Both the position numbers and the translations under genes were made by a program. A stretch of 43,189 nucleotides of DNA, taken from positions 93,485-136,673 of the forward strand of contig SMOI01000065.1 of assembly GCA_008000375.1 (NCBI GenBank), written 5' to 3'. How positions within the stretch are numbered: position 1 is the first letter of the stretch; every line of letters begins with the position of its first letter. Origin of the DNA: Poteriospumella lacustris (lineage: Eukaryota > Sar > Chrysophyceae > Chromulinales > Dinobryaceae). Below are positions 10,601 to 22,000 of this stretch, piece after piece. The notes below the pieces were generated by a model, which saw only the letters and a list, made by a program, of their open reading frames with translations, was not told the DNA's origin and searched no databases.

Positions 10601-13204
10601 CCGTGTAGTAGGTGGGCAGCGCCGCGTGCTGCATCCACTCCAGCTCGCCCAGTATGTGCTGGAACAGCTTGATCGCCTCGAACGTGTTCAGATGGAACGG
10701 CAGACACGGCGTCATGTCGCGCGCCTTCAGCTCCAGCAGCAACTCGCAGATGTTCGCGTCGCGCGCCGGCTCCGGCACTTGGAACTTCTGCAGCAGCGCG
10801 TTCATCTCGTTCGGATGCGACTGCGCCAGACGAGGCAGCGTCGACTTGATCAAGTCCTCGTACCGCTTCAGCCGCCCCAACGTGATGCGCTCGTTCGACT
10901 GGAAGAACGTGTTCGGGTCCAGCGTCGCGATCACGTCCGCCGGGAACAGCCTGCGGATGTTGTCCCACACACGCACGCAATCCTTCGACGTGAACGACAG
11001 ACTCGAGTGCGCCAACTCGCCACGAATCAAACTGTCCGCATCGGGGAAGGCCGCCAGCGGGTTGATTTCCTGCAGCCGCTTGCTCGTCGTCTCCTCGCCC
11101 TCCTTGTCGGCCGCCGCCTCGTCCGCCGCGATCGCCGACGGCGCCGCGTCTTGGTTCCACAGGTAGCGCTGCAGGTTGATGAAGCGCGTCTCGTGCACGA
11201 TCGACTCCACCGTCGGAATCGTCAGCGACTGTACCACGGGCGCCTGGTCGCTGCGCACGCGCTCGAACCATTGCTTCAGCTCGTCCGCGTTGCCGATGGT
11301 CGCCGACAGCGCCAGGAACGGACAGTTCAGCGACCGAATGATGCGCTGCAACGCCGCACCCTCCGCGCCGTCCAGCGCGTGCACTTCGTCGTACACCACC
11401 CAGTCGAAGTTCTCGAAGCCGCCGGGCATCACGTCACCGGCCGCCATGTGACTCGCCTCGAACTCGCCCGACAAGCCACGCGGCTTGCTCAGCGCGCTCT
11501 CCAGCGCCTGCGGAGTACCCACCACGATCTGCGGCAAGACCTCGAACACACGCGACGGGTTGAACGTCAACTGCTCCGTCACGATACCCACACCGGTGCT
11601 CGTGTCGCCCTCCGAGCGAAGCAGCTTCGTGAAGTACGCCGCCACCTGCCACACCAGCGGCTCGGTCGGCACCACGAACAGCACACGCGGAGACGCGTCC
11701 TTGCGCGCCAGCAACCGCTTGCGCTCCTGCAAGTAGCGATGGCGGTTGTTCGCATCTGCGGTGATCAGTGGGGGTAGAAACGACTCCTCGCCCTCAGCGA
11801 TGATCTCCAAGTCGTCCGCCTCCTCCTTCGCCACTTCCACGTCGGCCGCCGGCTCATCGGACGCCGCCATGTTGGTGATGGCGTTGCGCTGCGCAGCCGA
11901 CGCCGAGTCGCTCTTGAAAATGACCGCCACGTACGTCGACAGCACGGTCTTGCCCGACGACGTCGGCGCCGAAATCACCACCGACTTGCCCTCGTCGATC
12001 CACGTCAGCACCTGGATCTGCCAGGGATCCAGCGAGTGTCCGAACACGAAGCGACTCAGCGGCGGCAGGCAGTCGCTCATCTTCATCAGCTGGAACCGAA
12101 TGATGTCGGGTTCATCACTTCGCAGCTGCACCGCGCGAGCCAGCACGCCGTCCACGCCCGACGGAGAATCCGCCATCAGCGACGTGTTCTTGGCGCTGAA
12201 CTGCACCGTCGTGTCCGTCTCCATGCTCGCCTTCAGCGTGCGCCAGTGGTCCGCCATGAACTCGTTCAAGAACTTCGTGTCCTTCTGAATGTCCGCGGGC
12301 AGACTGTTGTTGATCACCTTGCGGATGTCCGCCGGCACGAAGGCCACGGCGTTGGTGCGAATCTTGGGGTCGATGCCCTCCACCACCCAGCTCAGCTCGA
12401 AAATCAGCTTCTTGCACTGGATCGGGTCCTGACGACCGCTGCTGTGCTCCGCCAGTGCCAAGTTCAGAACCTCCGCCAACAAAATGCACCGCGCCTCCGG
12501 AATCGAGATGGTGCGGTTGATCGTCATCAGGTCGCCGCGAGCCTTCGAGTTGCGAATCTGAGTGATTTCTCGCAGCAAATTCACCTTCTCGCGCGTCACC
12601 ATGTGCACGATCTTCATCTTCTCTTCTTTGCTGCGGTTTTTGGAGTTCTTCTCTACCGCCGCACTCTTCAATCGGGCCCACAAGTCAGCTGGGTTGAAGG
12701 TCGACTGTGGCTCCAAGTCCATCAAGATCTCCGTGATCAAGTCCTTGAATTGCCGCTTGCGCACGTGTTTGTTCCACCTGTGTGCAAGGTCCGTCAGTCA
12801 TGGAACAACCTTCTTCGGTCAGTTTTGTCACAGGCGACACTTACTCGAATTTACCGGGGAACTCCACCCAGCGCACATCTCTGCGGGAGCGCCAGAACTT
12901 ATCATAGGCGGCGATTTCCTCCGCGCCGTGCGTTCTCCAATACTTTTGATACGACGGAACGCGATCCGTAGGATACGTCTGAATACGCTCCTTGCCGAGC
13001 TCCTCGTATGTTGTTGTTTCTAATGTGTGTTGTGACATCGCTTTCTCAAATGATGCAGTTGGGTCTCTTCAAATGAAATACGAATGTTGCAGAACGGAAG
13101 TGTACGAAGGCTCAAAAGCAGATGACAACCAATCAATCCACTTTCTGTCTTTCTCAATAACTTCTGCTCGGGTTATTATCCCCAAGTATCTCCTGTTGAT
13201 CATC
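7695..13204 (-). repeat. Right arm of the palindrome (DDX60-like gene copy B)
   Basis: Inverted partner of 1713-7224. The coding region, including the 67-nt intron, matches the left arm without an indel. The outer part (13039-13204) differs from its partner by a few substitutions and one unmatched block of about 25 nt, so the 5' flanks have diverged while the gene body has not. The inner edge lies about 10 nt beyond the stop codon of copy B. Confidence 0.93.
7704..13038 (-). CDS. DDX60: DDX60-like Ski2-type DExH-box RNA helicase, copy B
   Basis: Second, convergent copy of the 1755-aa helicase: exon 1 13038-12845, intron 12844-12778, exon 2 12777-7704. The translation is identical to copy A at every residue and the intron is base-for-base the same, so all motifs (Walker A, DEVH, SAT, QMSGRAGRRG) are intact and both copies appear functional. 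The 3' flank is unrelated in detail to copy A apart from short traces, so the two transcripts should be separable by their 3' UTRs. Convergent transcription of identical genes separated by under 500 nt could produce read-through antisense RNA or a long hairpin; that is inference. Start chosen as the first ATG, immediately upstream of which the two arms begin to differ. Confidence 0.93.
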
Positions 13205-13561
13205 ATTCGGATGTTGGCGAAGAAAAAAAAACTGGGCTGGTGTGTGGTGCACCAGTTAGAGAAATACACTGCCAAGTGTAGGGATTTCACTTGTTGCACC
13301 GTGTGTGAGTGCTTCGCCATAGCATGATGATGATGACGTCCCTTTTTTCTATCCCTGTCTTCTTCGGGTGAAGAAATGTCACATTTGTGGAGTTGCTATA
13401 GCATGTGGTGCTTGAAGTCTCAGTTTCCTTTCGTATTCATACTTGTGGATGCTAAAAGCTTGCCCACCCGCATTGGCAGTTCAGATTGATAGGTTGTTGC
13501 TGAGCTTATTTGTTGCCGAAAGGAATCATTCCTTTGTGACCGTGCAGAAACGACTTCAAGA
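13205..13561. other. Divergent promoter region between helicase copy B and DUF3431-like gene
   Basis: Outside the palindrome the sequence is unique. It contains an A-rich tract (GAAAAAAAAAC near 13219-13231) and a short inverted repeat CTGGTG...CACCAG near 13236-13256. No gene, RNA or repeat family recognised. Confidence 0.5.
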
Positions 13562-14668
13562 ATGAGTTTCAAGAACTTGATGAAGAGATATGCTGGTACA
13601 TCGACAAGTAGTAAGTTGACAACCAGCACAAATCCTTCAAGCGGTGAAGATGAACAAGCTTCAAAAAGGACTCGACTTGCCACAAAGAAAGTATTCTTGG
13701 TGCTATCGGTTCATTTGCACTCTGATGCTGATTGTGATGTGGAACTCTCCGCATCGGCTTTGTTAAAATCCTTCCTTGACATAGTGTCGAGTTCAACTTA
13801 CAGCGTATCTGTCGAACAGCCAAGAGACTGTCACTACGACCCGCAAACATCACGACTACTGATTGTATCTCCATCAAAGTCCATTCTCGAGGTCATTGCC
13901 ACTGCTGCCTGCTCGCGTGGGGCATTATTCGACAAGGATAAACCTTGCAGCTTTCGCATTCTTAGGGTGGGATCTGTTGATGAAAGTGACAATCGCTTGA
14001 CAGACAAAGCGTTCGTTGCGTCACTTTTATCTGATGCCAGTGGTCCTTCATTTTCTGTTGTTGTCGCGCGCTATCGCGAGCCAGTGGATTGGGTATCAAC
14101 TGGCATATCCAGTAAAGTTCATCTTTACAACAAGGCACCGCTTCATGATGACCAGGTCAGTCGATTTTTCAGTGTTCACACGCTTCCCAATGTGGGACGA
14201 GAGTCCCACACGTACTTGCATCACATCATCGACAACTACGATTCATTGACCGACATCGTCTACTTCACGCAAGCGCATCCGTTTGACCATGCTCCTCATT
14301 TTCTGTCGAGTGTCATGAGCAATGTTGGTCTGTGCCGCCCATACCAAGGCTTGAGCGATGTGACGGGGAACGTGTACGATTGCAATGTTCAACAATACGA
14401 GCGAATGTTTCCAGGAATTCAGGAAGGATTTACTCGCACCCTTCGTGAACTATTTGGAAAAGAGATGTCTCCTGCAACGATTCGATTTTATCCGGGGGCG
14501 ATCATGGCGGTGCATAAGTCGTTGATTCATCGTCGCCCACGTGAGTTTTATCAGCAGTGTTTATCGTTATTGGATCACTCTGTGGATCCGATTGAAGGTT
14601 ATACGTTTGAGAGAATTTGGTCCTTGATTTTTGATGATGCGGAGATGGAGTGGCCTTTGCCTTTATGA
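13562..14668 (+). CDS. DUF3431-like protein
   Basis: Single-exon gene, 368 aa. The C-terminal two thirds match the general pattern of DUF3431: an ARYREPVDWV opening, a short VHLYNKA strand, the block LPNVGRESHTYLHHIIDNYD around residues 215-235, then a VYFTQAHPFDH block. The family is widespread in fungi and algae; its biochemical role is not established, though its fold is often discussed alongside glycosyltransferase-like proteins. The N-terminal 60 residues are Ser/Thr/Lys-rich and look disordered. There is no signal peptide and no transmembrane segment. Start is the first ATG of the frame. Codon use is less GC-biased than in the helicase next door. A C-rich run follows the stop codon at about 14686-14700. 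Confidence 0.75.
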   Translation: MSFKNLMKRYAGTSTSSKLTTSTNPSSGEDEQASKRTRLATKKVFLVLSVHLHSDADCDVELSASALLKSFLDIVSSSTYSVSVEQPRDCHYDPQTSRLLIVSPSKSILEVIATAACSRGALFDKDKPCSFRILRVGSVDESDNRLTDKAFVASLLSDASGPSFSVVVARYREPVDWVSTGISSKVHLYNKAPLHDDQVSRFFSVHTLPNVGRESHTYLHHIIDNYDSLTDIVYFTQAHPFDHAPHFLSSVMSNVGLCRPYQGLSDVTGNVYDCNVQQYERMFPGIQEGFTRTLRELFGKEMSPATIRFYPGAIMAVHKSLIHRRPREFYQQCLSLLDHSVDPIEGYTFERIWSLIFDDAEMEWPLPL

Positions 14669-14948
14669 TCTCTGGAGACGTCAGACCCCCCCCCTCCTCC
14701 TCCTTCAGCGTTCACCACATGTGTACATACGTAGAGTTGATCACACGATCGCAATGCGACTACGAAACAAGGTGGTTTTTGGCGGTTATAACAACAACTT
14801 ACAAATATATGTGCATCCCTGACTGTTGATGCACATCGTACACGTATTAATGAACTACAGAGAGCGAGAAGAATGGCTAAAATATTTGTGGAATGCGGCG
14901 GTGTCTGTTTCGTAGGCTACGGGTCCGGTGATTGAAGCAACGATTCTG

Positions 14949-16588
14949 TCAATAACATGGCGGTCTCATCTTCAGTTTCTTCTTTGATGGGTATTGGCTT
15001 GGCTTTGGCCCCCCTATGAAGACCCAGGCGTCAGTAACACAGGACACATATGTGCATGGGTCGAACAGATAACGGTCGACGTACCATTTCACAAGATTAT
15101 CCACTGAAACGGGACGATTCAAATAGTGGCTGAAACTCGTCTCACTTTTTCGTTGAGCAATGGTCGCTTGGATAGGAGTGATTCTATTAGTCGCTGGAAG
15201 AACTCGACCAGTGGGGTCAGAGGCGCGGTGGGCACGAATGTCTCGTGCAGCCAAGAGCTTCTCCCGGATTTCTTCGATACTGACGTAACCGTATTCGACT
15301 CTCCGAAAAACAGGATAGTCACTGAGGGATCCTCCAGATATAGACCGCTCGGAAGAAGCTCTTGTATCCAAATGCATCGCATCACCAATCATGTCGCTGA
15401 AACAAAACAGACATCACTCGTCAGCACACATATTCATCAATGGCACAAGAAAAGAGTCGCAGAACGTTACCGAATGGCTCCGGTTTGGTTGATGGGAACT
15501 TGTCCGCTGTGCAAGGCCCTTCGCATGTCGAACAAAAAGATCACGTAGCCGATGAAGTACGCCAACGAATCGATCAAGAAGAATATGTTCGCGTTCAAGT
15601 AAAAGCCGTCGTTGAAATCCTCCGTGATTCGTGAAGAAAACATGAAAAAGGGCTGCAAGGTCTGAAGCACTGATGTCGTAACGTAAAGAATATCACCCCA
15701 TCCGAACCAATCGAAGCCCTCCCATGTATACGGCAGCAACGTCAACGGTGGCAAGCCTTGTTGTTCGCGGACTTTCTTGTCCTCCCAATACTAAACAACA
15801 TATTCGGTGAGATGATGAGCGCGAAAATGAATGAAATAGCTAAACTTGGTTTACCTCTAAGAACGCGAAGACGCTGGAAATAACATATAAGAAGTTACCC
15901 CAGAAATTCATCCAAAACGCTCCACATCTGTTCGAGCATGTCTGTCAATGGAACGCTGTGCAATTCATTCTCACGAGTCATTGACTTACAGTCCATCGGA
16001 GCAATGGTAGATATCCCAATCATAATTTTCCATCCACATCGCTTGTATCAAGAAAACCACCGCAGCGCCCAGGAAGAAAAAATTGTTGAAGAAATAGTAC
16101 CACGTGATCTTCGTCGACACCGACTGCAACTGAAACCCGCCCGTCACACTCTCATCTACGATCATATTCATCACCGACAACTGTTCGCGCTGCATATACC
16201 AGTCGAGGAAACACAGCAACGCATTGATCACGAATAATGCAGAGGCCACTGTATTCCAATAGACTCCCGGATCGGCGGGATCGTCGTTGCTGGCAGGATA
16301 GAAGTACGGCCACAAATAGAACGAGTCAACCACATACACAATCGAGCCAAGAACATAGAACAAAGCCGCCCAGTAACCCATATCCCAATAGCCAAGGAAC
16401 CATCCGGCTTGAGGGAGAGGAACGACCATCATACCAGGGCACCAGCACGCGGGTGGCTTGGTGACCTCATCATCATCAGGGGATTCAGATTTTGCAAACC
16501 GCTTCTCTTTTTTAGCAGGTTTGTATGCAGACAGAACGAGGAGCCATAAGTTCATAGCCTTGGCATTGTTCACTCGATTGAATGGCAT
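14949..16588 (-). CDS. Six-pass membrane protein of unknown function, paralog 1
   Basis: Four coding exons: 16588-15990, 15927-15855, 15790-15471 and 15396-14949, giving 479 aa. The first three exon lengths (599, 73 and 320 nt) and all phases equal those of the downstream paralog, which strongly supports the model. About six hydrophobic segments are visible: the GWFLGYWDMGYWAAL region, two more in exon 1, one spanning exon 2, and two in exon 3. The cytosolic-looking C-terminus has a conserved EEIREKLLAARDIRAHRAS helix. I do not recognise the family. The ATG is preceded by CATACAG, a plausible acceptor of a 5'-UTR intron. The C-terminal tail is longer than in the paralog and its last 60 residues do not align with it. 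Exon 4 ends in a basic KKKLKMR patch. Confidence 0.85.
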
Positions 16589-17282
16589 TCCCCTGTATGC
16601 TCAACCGCGGTTCACTCCAACAGAGAACAAAACAGGTAAAGAAGTCCACAACCGAGGTCGTCCAAAACCCACTCGACAAAAGCCTTTGACTTTCAGACAA
16701 CTTCTTGTCACTGCCTCAGCCTCATTTTCGAAAATGACAACGTATGCACAACGATCAGCCGTTCTTCAACCACCAAAGCCGGCACATCAAAGTCGGGTCT
16801 CCAACTTTCACGACGGCGCAGAGAAAAAGCGAGCAAGTATAAGTGCCCAGATCCCAGTGTAACCCAAAAGTGTCTGTATCGAACGCCCTCATTACCTCAT
16901 GCCGAGGTTTGCGTGCAAAGTGTGATTTAAAACCCTTATGGAATCGTGCACAGAGACAGAGAAACTATGGTGGAGAAGTTGGTGGTTTTGATACAATCAG
17001 AGGCGGTGGGGAAAGTTCTTGATACGCGCTCAATACCTACAGTATGTGGGAGAGAACTACTGACCGGAACGACTCCGGAGAAGAAACACAACAAAAGAAA
17101 TCACAGCACAGAAAGAAGAAACGACGATGCCACACAAAAAGCGCGGCGCCGAAACTACAATGGATTGATGATAACAAAAGACTGTAAAGAGAAGAAGAAA
17201 AACAAACAGGGAGGGGGCGACTTCCGTCACGAAATGATCTAAAAGAAAGAAAACAAAGATGAGTAGCTGTAGACAGACAGAC
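16589..17282. other. Intergenic region between tandem paralogs
   Basis: This contains the 5' region of paralog 1 and the 3' flank of paralog 2. It is A-rich on the plus strand around 17090-17250. Overlapping plus-strand open frames (for example 16458-16862 and 16946-17242) have no recognisable features and partly overlap coding sequence; none is called. Confidence 0.5.
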
Positions 17283-18805
17283 TCATGTCATCTCGATATC
17301 GATATTTGCTTGGGTATGGGTATGCGTGTGTCGATTGTGACGCTGTAAGTTGGTATCGCTTCGTCGTTGAATGATGGGATTCTGAATGGCGGTCATTCTG
17401 CTTCCGCGACCTGCCTGCTCAGTGCCACTCAATTCTGACGCCCGAAAAGCTCGAATCTCTCGCGCAGTGATGAGTTTCTCTCGAATTTCATCAATTGTAA
17501 CGAAGCCTTGTTCGACGCGACGGAAGATTGACGGTCTGGCAGGAGTGAAGTCCGCCAAGGAAGCACCGGATGCAGTATCGTCCACGGCGTCTCCGATAAA
17601 CTCACTACATGAGACATGAGGCAAAAGACATGACGGTCTCTACGTGATACGAATTAGAAAGAGAATGAAAAACGAACCTGATGGCACCCGTTTGCTTGAT
17701 GGGAACTTGTCCACTGTACAAAGCGTTTCGCATGTCGTACAAAAAGATCACGTAGCCGATGAAGTACGCCAACGAATCGATCAAAAAGAATATGTTCGCG
17801 TTGAGGTACCACCCATTGTAGAAGTCATCTGTCACTGTTGCCGAAAACATGAAAAACGACTGGATAAATTGCAACAGAGACGTTGAGACGTAAAGAATAT
17901 CGCCCCATCCAAACCAATCGAAACTCTCCCACGTGTACGGCATCAACGTCAATGGCGGCAGGCCTTGTTGGTGGCGGATTTTCCTGTCCTCCATGTACTG
18001 CGTGCGGAAACCAAAATGGCGATGAGATATCTTTAAAATGCGCAGTCATATGGGAAATCTTACCTCCAGGTACGCAAACACACTCGACATCAAGTACAAA
18101 AACGTTCCCCAGAAGTTGATCCAGAAGTTTCCACAACTACACACACACCACAACGGAGACGATCAGATGTACCAACGACAACATCAGCAAGCAAAAAGTA
18201 TCTTACAATCCTATTGAGCAATGTTCAAAGTCTAAGCGACTGTTCTCCTGCCAGAACGACTGGATGAGGTAGACAACCGCAGCGCCCAAGAAGAAAAAGT
18301 TGTTGAAGAAATAGTACCACGTGATCTTCGTCGACACCGACTGCAACTGAAACCCGCCCGTCACACTCTCATCTACGATCATATTCATCACCGACAACTG
18401 TTCGCGCTGCATATACCAATCGAGGAAACACAGTAACGCATTGATCACGAATAACGCGGATCCGAGAGTATTTAGATACACCCCCGGATCGGCGGGATCG
18501 TCGTTGCTGGCAGGATAGAAGTACGGCCACAAATAGAACGAGTCAATCACATACACAATCGAACCAAGTACATACGACAACGCTGCCCAGTACCCCATGT
18601 CCCAATAACCGAGAAACCATCCGGCTTGAGGGAGAGGAACGACCATCATACCAGGACACCACCAGCCCGGAAGAAGCTTGATGGACTTTTCTGTGGTATC
18701 TTCTTCATCTGGATTTTCATCAGTTTTCTTGGCGAATGACGATGACGAGAGGATAAGTAACCATGAATTGATTGCCTTGGTATTGTTCACACGGTTGAAA
18801 GGCAT
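17283..18805 (-). CDS. Six-pass membrane protein of unknown function, paralog 2
   Basis: Four coding exons: 18805-18207, 18136-18064, 17997-17678 and 17604-17283, giving 437 aa. Same architecture as paralog 1: MPFNRVNN start, a PGMMVVPLPQAGWFLGYWD block, six predicted membrane spans and a C-terminal IDEIREKLITAREIRAFRA helix. The third donor is the weaker GTTCGT but sits exactly at the paralog position. The C-terminus ends in a His/Thr-rich run encoded by a GTGTGT-like microsatellite. Upstream of the ATG the frame stays open to a TGA near 19014 without another ATG. A GTAAGT at 18915 could open a 5'-UTR intron ending just before the ATG, although that acceptor is poor in pyrimidines. The Helitron boundary lies about 170 nt upstream of the ATG. 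Function unknown. Confidence 0.85.
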
Positions 18806-19075
18806 CCTTCCAATCGATCCCACTTCCTCTCGCGGACTTTCGTAAGAACTTTCAACTCTTTCAACCTTCAAATCCACGTCAGCTTCAACTTGAATGATTG
18901 TCGGGTGATACTTACGGAACGGTGGCCTTTGTTGTGGCTGTGTTGAATTCAATACCAAACTTCGGTATCTTTTCAAACTAGGTTGCTGCGCTAGCTCCGC
19001 GTCGCGTGTGGTGAGTCAGTGACTGAAGACAATAGGGTACATTTGTTTTCAAAGCACTGTATGGAAAATAATTTA

Positions 19076-22000
19076 TTAAGTGATTACAGATGTACCGTGT
19101 ATGATTTCGCGATACACGACATTGCGGGTGTACACAACATCGGGATTGGTAGGATGAATTTTCCCCTGTTCGTTAGGAATCGTTTTAATAAGTACCTGTA
19201 AATTGGTCGGATCACTTGCACGGGATAATGCAACGTAGAGCTGGCCGTGGGTGAAAACAGGTCGTGGTAAGTAGACTCCAACCTTCGATAGACTTTGGCC
19301 TTGTGATTTGTTTATGGTCATTGCGAATGCAAGTTTAACCGGGAATTGACGTCGATTCAATTGAAAAGGAAATCTTGGATCGGTGCAAATCATGTTTATA
19401 CGCGGGATGTACACAGTGTTGCCAACGTGAGTTCCCGTGAGAATGGTCGCCTCCAACAAACGTAGGCTGATAATGGACTTGATGATGCAGCGTGTACCAT
19501 TGCATAGTCCACGTTTTGCATCGATGTTTCGTAGGCAGATGATTGGAGCCCCAACTTTCACCCCGAGCTTGTGCGGTGGAATTCCAGGTAGATCAATGGA
19601 ATTTAAAAATTCTGTGGGATAAATTATCGCAGAATCTCCATTGGACTCATCGACCACTGTGTCAATGCTGGTTAGCTCTATAGTGGCTGTATCCGGTCGC
19701 ATCAATCGAATAGCCATTGTGTTTACCATGTCGACGTCTGAATTTAGACTTGTAAGTATAGTACCACATTGTTCGTGTAGAGTGAATTGGTTATACTCCA
19801 AATTTGGGTAGCACCATTTGAGTAGTTGTTGAATGTCCTCATGGGCACATATTAAATGAGGGGGCAATTCGATGAGCTCCGTATGTGGGAAAGGCAACGA
19901 ATCGGTTTGTGGAAAAGTTGACAGTGACAGATCTCCATTGCCAACACGCAGTAAAAACGATGCGAATTGTTGATGGAATGGTGTGTTTCCGTGCCGCAGG
20001 ACTCTTTCGTTGGTAGTGAGGCGTAGGATTGTTGCCGAGTGCCACCAAGAGCAATTAAACAAACATGCTTCGAGGATACCGGATTTGCCTGCCCGTGGAA
20101 CGACAGGTGCTGTTTGACGCCAATCTCCACTAAAAACAAAGAAAGACTGACCGAATGGTGAATCATCTTTCTTCAGATCTTGCATCAGGCGGTCCACACA
20201 ATCTACACTGTGCCGATGAGCCATAGGTGCTTCGTCCCAAATAAAGCATTGTGATTGTCGTAGAGCCGTCGCCTCCTTGGCATTGTTTGCCCGTCGGATA
20301 GCTGATTGAGATCTTTCATCACAATTTAAGGGAATTTTGAAGCAGGCATGTGCGGTACTGCCTTTGTTCAGGAGAATAGCCGCAATACCGGAAGATGCCG
20401 TGGCGATAGCTTTGCCTCCATGTTGGCAACGTATGTAAGACAGTAGTGCATTTTCCAAAAATGTTTTTCCAGTTCCACCTGGTGCGTCGAGGAATACAAT
20501 CCTTGGTAATGCTGCGTCAGCAAAAGTTGAACAAAGTTGATTGAATGCAAATAATTGACCGGGATTCATAGTCGATACAGCATTTCGCCACTTAAATTCC
20601 TCCTGAACAGGATCGAATTCTTCGTCGGTATTATCGTGTGGCGGTTCCGACAGTGGAAGACCGTAGTTTGCGAGTGTAATGTTACTATCGTTGGCAAGTT
20701 CTCGGAGGAGAGTGGTAAGGACGGCAAGCGATTTAAGCACATCTGCTAGAACGATTTGACGGTTCTCGAATGTAGGGTTCTGTTGGTGTCTTTGATGCGC
20801 AAAGTCTCTGGCCATTTCCAAATTAAGATGAAGGAAGTTAGTGTCTTCTTCGGATTCGACGATGCTTGTTGTGGCGATACTGTTTTCCGCATCGTATGTT
20901 AGGATTGCAGAGAATATCGTACAACCAACTGTATGATTCGCAGAAGGTATTTGGGAGTTCCAAAGTTCCATTGGTGATGCCGGTTTATTGTGATGCAGTA
21001 TGTGAGCGAACAGAACAATGAGTGAAAAAGAAGACATGACAGTTGCTGCATCGAAAAGACAGTCCTTCCACTCAATGTCATTCATCAGCAACCCGTGTGC
21101 AATGCAAGCCGATTGAAATGTGGGATGAAACACGTTGTCGACAGTTCGAAGGTCTGCAAATGAGCGGGGACCTCTCACATGATTAAGTAGGATTCGAAGA
21201 TAAAATCGTTCTCCAGACGCAGGATGTGCTGAGAACATTCGCCCAATGATAATGCTGAACTTTGGTCTTTTACGGCGCGACCAACGATGTGTCGTTGTAT
21301 TCCACGTATAGTAATTAGGCAGCTCACAGTAGGTCAGAGCGCCTATGCGTGGATATGGAAGAGTGGTATGTAGATCAATCCCTAGCTCTTCTATTGAAAG
21401 AGGTGCCTGAAGTTCGTCATCATTCTTTGGGACAGGTTAAGCTTGGGTATCGGATCGATGTCTGTTGAGCGACTAACCTGTTTAAAGAACGCCTGTAGCA
21501 TCGTCAGCTTCCGATCAGCAATTGCGGCCGCCCCGTTACCGGCGACAAAGTAAACTAATTCTTCATCAGGCAAATGCAATTGAAGACGTTGAATGGGCGG
21601 ATGACGATCTTGTAATATATATCCATATATACGCCAAAACGCCTCACAACTTCCCATATATCTGGCTGACTGATATAATGTTATTTCATCGGCTTCAGGC
21701 GCAACGATACCGCCCGGGTTAGTAGCATTTGCCACATCATTCTCTGGTACGACGCTCACAACACATCTGTCTGCACCTTTGTACACGTATTTGTAAAGGT
21801 ATTTTACGGCGGAAATGCAGGAGCATATCTCGACGTTGACATGACAGTTGTACTTTTGAAGGAAATAGGAATTATAGGGAGCAATCCATTTATCGTCGAT
21901 TTGAACTCCTTCAGGTGTTGTGTAAGAAAACAAACATCGGCGCCGATATGTCGGATAAGAGTCCAAGCCGTCGGTGGTTGACTGCTGTGTTGCCTTGGGA

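Noticed and set aside
1713-13204. Palindrome as an assembly mirror artefact
   Set aside because: The spacer is asymmetric and both 5' and 3' flanks differ between arms, which a mirrored assembly would not produce. Not fully excluded without long reads.
21391-21480. Helitron frameshift between Rep and helicase halves, suggesting a pseudogene
   Set aside because: A 53-nt GT-AG intron restores the frame exactly and yields the conserved order Rep linker, PNYYTWN-type motif, helicase.
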